The notes under the pieces: model-generated | Seen by the model: only the letters and a program-made list of their open reading frames with translations | What the model was told of the DNA's origin: nothing | Database searches by the model: none | Assembly (NCBI GenBank): GCA_017646685.1 | Contig: JAGCLZ010000070.1 | Location: forward strand, 1 to 61,106 | Reading direction: 5' to 3' | Source of the DNA: Bacteroidales bacterium | Lineage (GTDB): Bacteria > Bacteroidota > Bacteroidia > Bacteroidales > P3 | Length of the DNA stretch: 61,106 nt | Position numbers and translations under genes: made by a program | Part shown: one piece after another, positions 43,416 to 50,999 of the stretch | Position numbering within the stretch: the stretch's first letter is position 1 | Layout of the letters: every line of letters begins with the position of its first letter

Positions 43416-46028
43416 CTATTTTTCGGTCATTGCATCATTAACTATTTCTTGAAGTGACAGCGATTCGATGCCTTTTGATATTATGAATTTTATTTCTTTG
43501 TTTTCATCAGCATCTATTACTATACTATCACCCGGAAGCAGTGTTGATTTTATTATTTCTTCTGCCAATTCGTCTTCTATGTATTTTTGTATAGCACGTT
43601 TCAGAGGGCGAGCTCCATAGTTTTCATCCCAACCTTTTTCTTGTATTATATCTTTGGCGGCTTCGGTTATTTCTATGTTGTAGCCCATCGATTGTATTCT
43701 TTTGAATAGTCCACGCAGTTCTATGTCTATTATTTTGTGAATATCCTTTCTTGTCAGACTGTTGAAGATAATCACATCATCAATACGGTTTAGAAATTCC
43801 GGAGAGAATGCTTTCTTCATAGCGTTCTCTATAACACTCCGTTCCATCGAGGCTTTGTTGCTTTCCCGAGCTGTGGTGGCAAAGCCTACTCCGGTACCAA
43901 AATCTTTAAGTTGTCGTGAGCCTATGTTGGAAGTCATTATCACTATTGTGTTTTTGAAATCCACTTTTCTGCCCAAACCATCTGTTAGTTGTCCATCATC
44001 CAACACTTGTAGCAGTATGTTGAACACATCGGGATGAGCTTTCTCTATTTCGTCGAGGAGTACTATCGAGTATGGTTTATGTCGAATTTTCTCGGTCAGT
44101 TGTCCACCTTCTTCGTATCCAACATATCCCGGAGGTGCACCTACAAGGCGCGATACGGTAAATTTTTCCATATATTCGCTCATGTCGATACGTATAAGAG
44201 AAGCATCGCTGTCAAATAGATAACGAGCCAATACTTTGGCTAAATAGGTTTTTCCTACACCGGTAGGACCTAAGAATATGAAACTTCCTATTGGTTTGTT
44301 TGGGTCTTTGAGTCCTGCGCGGTTACGCCGTATGGCTTTGGTTATTTTTTTGATAGCTTCGTTTTGGCCAATTACGGCATCTTCAAGTTCTTTTTCCATC
44401 AGCATAAGTCTGTTACTTTCGTTTTCGGCTATGCGTTGGATGGGTATGCCGCTCATCATGGCTACTACTTCGGCAACGTCTTGTTCGGATACAACTACAC
44501 GTTTTTCGCGTTCTTCATTTTCCCAATTCTTTTTTAGAGCTTCGAGTTTTGAGGTCAATTCACGTTCTTGGTCGCGATATTCGGCGGCCTCGTTGTAACT
44601 TTTTTGTTGTAGTACTTCTTTTTTTAGTTTACTTACCCGGCTTATTTCTTTTTCTATATTTAGAATCTCCGGGGGTATTTCTATATTGGTTATATGTACT
44701 CTAGCACCTACCTCGTCCATAGCATCTATGGCCTTGTCGGGCAATAGTCGGTCGGTGATATAGCGTGTGGTTAGCGACACGCATGCCTTCAAAGCCTCTT
44801 CGCTATATGTTACCAAATGGTGGTCTTCATATTTGCTTTTTATGTTGTTGAGTATCGCAAGGGTTTCTTCGGGTGATGTTGCTTCAACAAATACTTTTTG
44901 GAATCTGCGTTCCAAGGCACCGTCTTTTTCTATGTATTGGCGGTATTCATCTATAGTTGTTGCCCCGATACATTGTATTTCACCGCGTGCCAAAGCTGGT
45001 TTGAACATATTTGAAGCGTCGAGTGAACCGGAGGCATTGCCGGCTCCTACTATGGTGTGTATCTCGTCGATAAATACAATTATGTCGGGATTCTTTTCCA
45101 ATTCTTTTATTATAGCCTTCATTCTTTCTTCAAATTGGCCACGATATTTTGTGCCGGCAACCAATGAAGCCAAGTCGAGGGTTATCACCCTTTTGTTGTA
45201 AAGTGTTCGTGGAACTTTGCCTTCCACTATTCTTATGGCCAATCCTTCGGCAATAGCCGATTTACCTACACCGGGTTCTCCTATGAGAATAGGATTGTTT
45301 TTCTTTCTTCGGCTTAGTATTTGGGCTATGCGTTCAAGTTCTTTTTCGCGTCCTACTATGGGGTCTAATCTATTTTCTTCGGCTGCCCTTGTTAGGTCTC
45401 TGCCAAAATTTTCCAATGCAGGTGTTCTACTACCGCTATCGGGTTGTGAACGTTCTTGGTATTGGTTGCTGTGTGAGGAGTAGGGTATGGTGTCATCATC
45501 ATCATCGTTAATATCGTTACGTACTGTAAAATCTGATGATGTTTCGTTGTCTGTATGAAATGCCGAAGTTCGGCCTTCTTCTTCTGTAAGGTGTGTAGCC
45601 TTGTACAATGTGCTTAGTTTTTGGTAGCTTATACCCAACTTTTCTAATAGTTTGCACACAAGGTTTTCGTTTTCCACAAAAATGGCAAGCAAGATGTGAA
45701 TAGTGTGTATTTCTTTACTTTTGAACCACTTTTGTGATTCAAGAAATGATAATCGTAAAACTTTTTCAGCTTGGCGAAGCATAGGTATGTCGCTGTCCGG
45801 CGAGTATTTTACATTCATATTGTTGCGTACAGCGTCTTCGATTTTCATTTTTGCCGAAAGAATATCCACATTCATTTGTGTAAGCAAAGCAATGGCCGAA
45901 CAATCTTTTTCGCGTATCATGCCCAAAAATATATGTTCAACGCCAACGCTGCCACTACCTAAACGGATTGCTTCATCACGGCTGTTGACAATGACTTTCT
46001 TTACGTTTGTACTTAGTTTTGCTTCCAT
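43416..46028 (-). CDS. clpC: ClpC-type AAA+ unfoldase
   Basis: 870 residues. N-terminal Clp repeats (1-150), first AAA+ with GEPGVGKSAIAEG and VFIDEIHTIVGAG, a short middle domain (about 430-510, UVR-like RDQERELTSKLEAL), and second AAA+ with GPTGVGKTYLAKV and [19 protein letters not shown] in the second AAA+ domain is in the place of the ClpP-docking loop (xGF), which separates it from ClpB, present at 59 kb. It feeds misfolded or tagged proteins to ClpP. Single gene with its own terminator. Confidence 0.93.
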   Translation of the reverse strand: MEAKLSTNVKKVIVNSRDEAIRLGSGSVGVEHIFLGMIREKDCSAIALLTQMNVDILSAKMKIEDAVRNNMNVKYSPDSDIPMLRQAEKVLRLSFLESQKWFKSKEIHTIHILLAIFVENENLVCKLLEKLGISYQKLSTLYKATHLTEEEGRTSAFHTDNETSSDFTVRNDINDDDDDTIPYSSHSNQYQERSQPDSGSRTPALENFGRDLTRAAEENRLDPIVGREKELERIAQILSRRKKNNPILIGEPGVGKSAIAEGLAIRIVEGKVPRTLYNKRVITLDLASLVAGTKYRGQFEERMKAIIKELEKNPDIIVFIDEIHTIVGAGNASGSLDASNMFKPALARGEIQCIGATTIDEYRQYIEKDGALERRFQKVFVEATSPEETLAILNNIKSKYEDHHLVTYSEEALKACVSLTTRYITDRLLPDKAIDAMDEVGARVHITNIEIPPEILNIEKEISRVSKLKKEVLQQKSYNEAAEYRDQERELTSKLEALKKNWENEEREKRVVVSEQDVAEVVAMMSGIPIQRIAENESNRLMLMEKELEDAVIGQNEAIKKITKAIRRNRAGLKDPNKPIGSFIFLGPTGVGKTYLAKVLARYLFDSDASLIRIDMSEYMEKFTVSRLVGAPPGYVGYEEGGQLTEKIRHKPYSIVLLDEIEKAHPDVFNILLQVLDDGQLTDGLGRKVDFKNTIVIMTSNIGSRQLKDFGTGVGFATTARESNKASMERSVIENAMKKAFSPEFLNRIDDVIIFNSLTRKDIHKIIDIELRGLFKRIQSMGYNIEITEAAKDIIQEKGWDENYGARPLKRAIQKYIEDELAEEIIKSTLLPGDSIVIDADENKEIKFIISKGIESLSLQEIVNDAMTEK

Positions 46029-46385
46029 TTATTTTTATTTGTCTTTTATCTTTTATTACATTTTGGTAGATACTTATTATGGTATCATTTGATGTAAAAT
46101 AAAACAAATATCATATCACAATGTTTAGTGCGGTATATCGAATATGGTATTTGAATATATTTCCACAATATGTCTAATCAAAACTATTACAATGATTTTT
46201 GATACTCGTCGATTAGCAATATTGTTAATCAAAATTACATCGTTTTTTTTTCTCAAAATGAAATGCTGCTTTCTAATTTTCAACATAGGTATGTTAGCAG
46301 TGTGTTTGAATGAAAAAAGTTGTCTATTAAATAAAAATATGAAGTGTTTAGAAGTGTGATATAGCTCTTAAATGGTATTGAATTT

Positions 46386-46419
46386 ATACCCTATTGTCAA
46401 TAGTTTCATGATAGGGTAT
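46386..46419. repeat. Conserved hairpin next to the 22-bp array
   Basis: ATACCCTAT (46386-46394) pairs with ATAGGGTAT (46411-46419). Stem and loop correspond to the reverse complement of 16305-16335. Confidence 0.75.
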
Positions 46420-46467
46420 CATTGGCATGGCAGTATACCGTCAATAGGTATATGATATAGCCTTGAA

Positions 46468-46560
46468 AATTTCCTCGTGATGTAGTTGAAATTTCCTCCC
46501 GATGCCGATGAAGCTACTACGTGATGTAGATAAATCTCTCTCGCGATGTAAATTTTCTCT
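46468..46560. repeat. 22-bp direct array, GTGATG family (plus orientation)
   Basis: Cores at 46478 (GTGATG), 46500 (CCGATG), 46522 (GTGATG) and 46544 (GCGATG), exactly 22 bp apart, with the same order of variants as the 16.2 kb array read in reverse complement (tcctCCCGATg second, ctacGTGATGTAG third). Confidence 0.85.
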
Positions 46561-46600
46561 CCAAACAGATGTTAAGTTTATGATTCGCCTTTAAGGTCGG

Positions 46601-47077
46601 TTAGTAGTCGAAGCGATTGTTTTTCATGCGTTGAACTCTATCCATTTCTCGGCGGCTGTCCTTTTCTTTCAAGCTTTCTCGTTTGTCGAAAAACTTCTTA
46701 CCTTTGGCTAGTGAGATAGTCAATTTGGCCAATCCCGAGGGGTTGATATACAGCATTACGGGTATTATGGTAAAGCCACGTTCCTTGCTTTTGGCTGCTA
46801 GCTTCAGTAGTTCGCGTTTGTTTAGAAGTAGCTTGCGTTCACGTTTGGCAGGATGGTTGAGGTACGATCCAAAGCGGTATTCGGCAATGTGCATCTCGTT
46901 GACATATAGTTCTGTGCCACGAAACATACAGAAAGCATCGGATAGGTTTACCTTACCGTCGCGGATAGATTTGATTTCGGTGCCTGTCAGCACTATGCCG
47001 GCCGTGTAGGTATCCATAAGAAAGTATTCGTATTCGGCTCGTTTGTTGCGTATCTCTATAATGTTTTTTGCTTCCAT
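46601..47077 (-). CDS. smpB: SsrA-binding protein
   Basis: 158 residues from ATG 47077 ([19 protein letters not shown]). A longer in-frame reading starts at 47194, but the -7 box at 47095-47102 lies inside that extension and SmpB proteins start here. Motifs: [49 protein letters not shown] and the basic tail. It brings tmRNA to stalled ribosomes. The tmRNA gene itself was not seen. Confidence 0.96.
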   Translation of the reverse strand: MEAKNIIEIRNKRAEYEYFLMDTYTAGIVLTGTEIKSIRDGKVNLSDAFCMFRGTELYVNEMHIAEYRFGSYLNHPAKRERKLLLNKRELLKLAAKSKERGFTIIPVMLYINPSGLAKLTISLAKGKKFFDKRESLKEKDSRREMDRVQRMKNNRFDY

Positions 47078-47094
47078 AATATCACTAAAAATAA

Positions 47095-47102
47095 CAAAGA
47101 TA
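47095..47102 (-). promoter_or_regulatory. -7 box for smpB
   Basis: TATCTTTG on the minus strand, about 18 nt before the ATG at 47077; it decides the start. Confidence 0.55.
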
Positions 47103-47311
47103 TTCCGAAAACGTTGTTTTGTCCTTTTTATTTTGGCAACGATGGATAATCTTTTCAAATAGCAAACAATATTTTGTTTATTTAGTTCTGTCATCAGTGG
47201 TTTGCCTATATGCTATGTTTTATCTCTCAATTATTCAGAGTTATAGTTGGTAGTGGCTTGGGATATGAAAGTATTGTTTGTCAAAAAAGCGTATTACTTA
47301 AAAAGTTTTTG

Positions 47312-47319
47312 TATCTTTG
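47312..47319 (+). promoter_or_regulatory. -7 box for lptB
   Basis: TATCTTTG followed by CAAC, 25 nt before the lptB ATG; no clear -33. Confidence 0.55.
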
Positions 47320-47344
47320 CAACGTTTTTGAAAGATAGGGAGTA

Positions 47345-48067
47345 ATGATATTACGTACTGATAATGTTATAAAAAAATACAAGAAACGTGTTGTAGTAAA
47401 GGGCGTTTCGGTTTCGGTAGAACAGGGCGAGATAGTAGGTTTATTAGGCCCCAACGGTGCCGGAAAAACTACTACTTTTTATATGATAGTAGGTATAATC
47501 AAGCCTTTTGATGGCCATGTTTATCTCGACGACCAGGATATTACCACCATGCCTATGTATCGTAGGGCTCAAAATGGAGTGGGCTATTTGGCACAAGAAG
47601 CATCGGTGTTTAGGCACCTATCGGTTGAAAATAATATTATGTCGGTGCTTGAGTTTACACCGCTTACCAAGCAGCAACGCAAGGATAAGCTGGAAAGTTT
47701 GCTTGACGAATTTGGTCTACAGCATATTCGCAAGAGTTTGGGTATACAGCTTTCGGGTGGCGAACGCAGACGCACAGAGATAGCACGTGCATTGGCAATG
47801 GACCCAAAATTCTTATTGCTCGATGAGCCTTTTGCCGGTGTAGACCCAATAGCTGTACAAGATATTCAAAACATAGTTTCGAAGTTGAAAGATAAAAACA
47901 TAGGTATACTTATAACAGACCACAACGTACACGAAACCTTATCAATAACCGACCGTGCTTATCTGCTTTTCGAAGGCTCGGTACTTAAGTCGGGTACTCC
48001 CAAAGAGTTGGCTGCCGACGAGCATGTGCGTAAGGTTTATCTTGGCGATAAGTTTGAATTGAGATAG
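47345..48067 (+). CDS. lptB: LPS export ABC transporter ATPase
   Basis: 240 residues, the usual LptB length. Walker [14 protein letters not shown] (about 39-51), Q-loop [12 protein letters not shown], signature [15 protein letters not shown], Walker [14 protein letters not shown]-loop [10 protein letters not shown]. The HNVxETL and ASVFRxLSVEBN-type features mark LptB among ABC ATPases. It powers LPS extraction with LptFGC, not encoded here. The next gene starts 2 bp later. Confidence 0.95.
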   Translation: MILRTDNVIKKYKKRVVVKGVSVSVEQGEIVGLLGPNGAGKTTTFYMIVGIIKPFDGHVYLDDQDITTMPMYRRAQNGVGYLAQEASVFRHLSVENNIMSVLEFTPLTKQQRKDKLESLLDEFGLQHIRKSLGIQLSGGERRRTEIARALAMDPKFLLLDEPFAGVDPIAVQDIQNIVSKLKDKNIGILITDHNVHETLSITDRAYLLFEGSVLKSGTPKELAADEHVRKVYLGDKFELR

Positions 48068-48069
48068 CA

Positions 48070-48765
48070 ATGTTGGCAATTGCAAACAGTATTATCCCTG
48101 CCGAAGCACGGCAGTCTTTGTCGTATTTGGCCGACTATGTGCCGTTTTCTACAAGTGGCATTACCTTCAAACCTCTGTCGGGGCATATAGATGTGTTTGC
48201 TTATTGTACCTCTGATACATTGGTGCTTGCGCCCAATATTCCACAGAGATATGTTGATTTGTTTACCCAACGTGGTGTAAGCTATTGTTTTGGAACTACT
48301 CCGGTAGGGGAAGATATAGATAGTGTGGTGGCCTATAATGTGGCCACAAACAGCCGTATAGCAGTGCACAACTTCAAGAAAACCGATTCGGTCGTAGCCA
48401 ATATCATACATGATTTGCAGCATATTGCCTGCAAACAATCGTTCTCAAGATGTAGCACATTGTTATTGACAGATGCCGCTATCACATCGGACAGAGGTAT
48501 AGTCAAGGAGTTGCAAAAAGCCGCTATTGATGTTCTATATGTGTCGCCTAGCGAAATTGCCTTACCCGGCTACCGTTGCGGATGCTTTGGAGGATGTTGT
48601 GGAGTGGTAGAAAACAAAGTGGTGGTTTGCGGTAGTATGGATTTTCATCCCCAAGGAAATGATATAAGAACCTTCATCGACAACCATGGATTTCAGATTA
48701 TAGAACTAGCTCATTTTCCACTCTTGGACGTGGGGAGTATATTCTTTGTAAAAACAGAGAGATAG
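48070..48765 (+). CDS. DUF6873-like GME-fold protein
   Basis: 231 residues, cytoplasmic. Motifs: LLLTDAAITSDRGIVKELQKAAIDVLYV, then PGYRCGCFGGCCGVVENKVVVCGSMDFHPQGNDIRTFI and PLLDVGSIFFV. The ordered set (ITSDRGI, GF/GC-xGGxxG, HP-xxxxIxxFI) fits the DUF6873 family, which has the guanidino-modifying-enzyme fold. No activity is known. The catalytic Cys of amidinotransferases has no certain counterpart, though CGCFGGCCG is cysteine-rich. Tight spacing to lptB suggests coupling but not a shared pathway. Confidence 0.6.
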   Translation: MLAIANSIIPAEARQSLSYLADYVPFSTSGITFKPLSGHIDVFAYCTSDTLVLAPNIPQRYVDLFTQRGVSYCFGTTPVGEDIDSVVAYNVATNSRIAVHNFKKTDSVVANIIHDLQHIACKQSFSRCSTLLLTDAAITSDRGIVKELQKAAIDVLYVSPSEIALPGYRCGCFGGCCGVVENKVVVCGSMDFHPQGNDIRTFIDNHGFQIIELAHFPLLDVGSIFFVKTER

Positions 48766-48828
48766 TATTTGGGCAGTGTGTAATTTATTTTTTTCCTCAT
48801 TATATCAGAAATTTCCCAAAAAAATTTG

Positions 48829-48836
48829 TACCTTTG
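48829..48836 (+). promoter_or_regulatory. -7 box for kamD
   Basis: TACCTTTG followed by CATT, 87 bp before the chosen ATG at 48924. An alternative in-frame ATG at 48870 lies between. Confidence 0.55.
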
Positions 48837-48923
48837 CATTCGATTTAGTGGGTCGATATTGCTCGAATATTGTCCCGTAAATATATTCATAAGTTTGATA
48901 TTCAAAAATATAAATTAAAAGAT

Positions 48924-50480
48924 ATGCAAAAGAGTAAAGTAGGCTTAGATTTTACAAAAGTAGAATATGCACGTGGTATAGCCAAAAAAATAGCCGACCA
49001 AGTACAAGATTTTGTTGGAAATTATACAACAGTAGCCGTTGAACGTACGCTATGTCGTTTGTTGGGAATAGATGGAGTAGATGCCAACGATGTGCCACTT
49101 CCAAACGTAGTGGTTGATGAATTGAAGGGCAAAGGTGTGCTTAACCAAGGTGTGATGTTCTACATTGGTAATGCAATGTTGGAAACCAAGCTTTCGGCAC
49201 AAGCCATTGCAGAACAAATGGCAGAAGGAAAGTTGGACGTAACCCAGCTGCCTCTACATACTGTTGAAGAGATAAAGAAGGCTTTGCAACCAACTATCGA
49301 CGCTACAATCGAGCGTATTCGCAACAACCGTTTGCGTCGCGAAAACTATATCAATACCATTGGCGAAGGCTCTAAACCTTATTTGTACATCATCGTTGCC
49401 ACCGGTAATATATACGAAGATGTGATACAAGCTCAAGCCGGAGCTCGCCAAGGTGCCGACATCATAGCAGTAATACGTACCACCGGTCAAAGTTTGTTGG
49501 ACTATGTGCCATACGGCGCTACCACCGAAGGCTTTGGAGGTACATTCGCTACTCAGGAAAACTTCCGCATTATGCGTAAAGCACTAGATGAAGTGGGAGA
49601 AGAAGTAGGCCGTTACATCCGTTTGTGCAACTACTGCTCCGGACTATGTATGCCCGAAATAGCAGCTATGGGTGCTTTGGAAGGTTTGGACGTTATGCTT
49701 AACGATGCTTTGTACGGAATCTTGTTCCGCGATATAAATATGCAACGTACTCTTATCGATCAATATTTCTCGCGTATAATCAACGGTTTTGCAGGTGTTA
49801 TTATCAACACAGGTGAGGATAACTACCTTACTACTGCCGATGCTTACGACGAAGCTCATACCGTATTGGCTTCCGATCTTATCAACGAACAGTTGGCTCT
49901 TTTGGCAGGTTTGCCCGAAGAACAAATGGGACTTGGTCATGCTTTCGAAATGAATCCGGAACTAGAAAATGGTTTCTTGTATGAGTTGGCTCAAGCTCAA
50001 ATGCTACGCGAAATATTCCCAAAAGCTCCTTTGAAATACATGCCTCCTACAAAATTTATGACAGGTAACATATTCAAAGGCCATATACAAGACGCCTTGT
50101 TCAACATGATTGGTATATGGACAAACCAAGGTTTGCAATTGTTGGGTATGCCTACCGAGGCTATACATACCCCATTTATGAGCGATCGTTACCTTGCAAT
50201 TGAAAATGCCAAATACATATTCGGCAATATGAAAAACATTGGCGATGAAGTAGAATTCAAAGACGGTGGTATAATCAAAACACGTGTTCAAGAGGTGTTG
50301 AACAACGCTACAACATTGCTCGAAAATATGGAAAAAGAAGGACTGTTCACCGCATTGGAAAAAGGTATATTTGGCAATGTGAAACGTCCAAAGAATGGCG
50401 GTAAAGGTTTGGATGGCGTTACCGAAAAGGGTGCCAACTACTTCAATCCGTTCGTTGACCTTATGAAAGGTAAGAAATAA
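48924..50480 (+). CDS. kamD: D-lysine 5,6-aminomutase alpha subunit
   Basis: 518 residues from ATG 48924 (MQKSKVGLDFTKVEYAR), near the 516 of characterised enzymes; the in-frame ATG at 48870 adds 18 residues not typical of the family. Diagnostic stretches: LYIIVATGNIYEDVIQAQA, VIRTTGQSLLDYVPYGATTEG, NYCSGLCMPEIAAMG, INTGEDNYLTTADA, MGLGHAFEMNP. The alpha subunit forms the TIM barrel that, with KamE (B12-binding), moves the terminal amino group of D-lysine or L-beta-lysine in lysine fermentation. Neither kamE nor other kam genes are adjacent: a terminator follows, then the BspA cluster. Confidence 0.93.
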   Translation: MQKSKVGLDFTKVEYARGIAKKIADQVQDFVGNYTTVAVERTLCRLLGIDGVDANDVPLPNVVVDELKGKGVLNQGVMFYIGNAMLETKLSAQAIAEQMAEGKLDVTQLPLHTVEEIKKALQPTIDATIERIRNNRLRRENYINTIGEGSKPYLYIIVATGNIYEDVIQAQAGARQGADIIAVIRTTGQSLLDYVPYGATTEGFGGTFATQENFRIMRKALDEVGEEVGRYIRLCNYCSGLCMPEIAAMGALEGLDVMLNDALYGILFRDINMQRTLIDQYFSRIINGFAGVIINTGEDNYLTTADAYDEAHTVLASDLINEQLALLAGLPEEQMGLGHAFEMNPELENGFLYELAQAQMLREIFPKAPLKYMPPTKFMTGNIFKGHIQDALFNMIGIWTNQGLQLLGMPTEAIHTPFMSDRYLAIENAKYIFGNMKNIGDEVEFKDGGIIKTRVQEVLNNATTLLENMEKEGLFTALEKGIFGNVKRPKNGGKGLDGVTEKGANYFNPFVDLMKGKK

Positions 50481-50500
50481 TACAATATTTATTTAGTTGT

Positions 50501-50543
50501 AAGCCGCTATCTTAACGAAAAAAAAGATAGCGGCTTTTTTTGT
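50501..50543 (+). terminator. Intrinsic terminator after kamD
   Basis: AAGCCGCTATCTT (50501-50513) pairs with AAGATAGCGGCTT (50524-50536), a 13-bp stem followed by TTTTTTG. Confidence 0.92.
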
Positions 50544-50594
50544 TGTCTATGCCTATCCTTTTTGGGAAAGAGGTATAGATATTTTTGTAATATA

Positions 50595-50835
50595 CCACTA
50601 TAAAAGTTCTCATCCCCCACTATAAAACTTCCTTTATACCATTATTAAAGTATATCCCAAGCTTTGGGACAAATATCCCAAGCTTTGGGACAAATATCCC
50701 AAGCTTTGGGATAAATATCCCAAGCCTTGGGACGAATATCCCAAGCCTTGGGATATAGAAATACTGTGGGGTTGGACAACTTTATTGGTAGGGTATGGAA
50801 ACTTTTATAGTAGGGTTTTGATGTTTTATAGCCAT
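50595..50835. repeat. Mirror-symmetric 21/22-bp array with palindromic centre
   Basis: Left arm CCACTATAAAA, CCACTATAAAA and CCATTATTAAA at 50595, 50617 and 50639 (22 bp apart). Centre: CCCAAGCTTTGGG or CCCAAGCCTTGGG at 50656, 50677, 50698, 50719 and 50740, exactly 21 bp apart. Right arm: AACTTTATTGG, AACTTTTATAG and TGTTTTATAG at 50778, 50800 and 50822 (22 bp apart), the left units inverted. The axis is near 50704. Confidence 0.9.
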
Positions 50836-50921
50836 GGATTGAAATGCTTACTTATACCTATATCATATATCATCCCCTATTGGATGTTTGTTACCGGTAC
50901 GAAAAATAAGTGTTAAAACCT

Positions 50922-50952
50922 TTTGCCAATCAAAAAATAAGTAGTACTTTTG
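50922..50952 (+). promoter_or_regulatory. Promoter of the BspA-like cluster
   Basis: TTTG at 50922-50925 and TACTTTTG at 50945-50952, spacer 19 bp. The ATG of the first gene is 47 bp downstream. No comparable box precedes the other four genes, which suggests one transcript. Confidence 0.65.
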
Positions 50953-50999
50953 CAACACAAAAAGTAAGTCTTCTGATTACGAAATTAAACAATAATGAT

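Larger units (their letters stand above)
46029..46600. other. Intergenic region with hairpin and 22-bp array
   Basis: 572 bp between clpC and smpB on the minus strand. It contains the ACCCTAT hairpin and the 22-bp GTGATG array. The 71-residue ORF at 46144-46359 is AT-rich and has no homology signature. No clpC -7 box was recognised. Confidence 0.65.
50481..50999. other. Intergenic region with terminator, mirrored array and promoter
   Basis: 519 bp between kamD and the first BspA-like gene. It contains the kamD terminator, the mirrored 21/22-bp array and the BspA promoter. Confidence 0.75.

Noticed and set aside
46144-46359. 71-residue plus-strand ORF
   Set aside because: AT-rich, no ribosome binding site or homology signature, lies in a gap with other repeats.
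47078-47194. Extended N-terminus of smpB (39 residues)
   Set aside because: The promoter -7 box lies inside this extension and SmpB proteins begin at MEAKN-like sequence.
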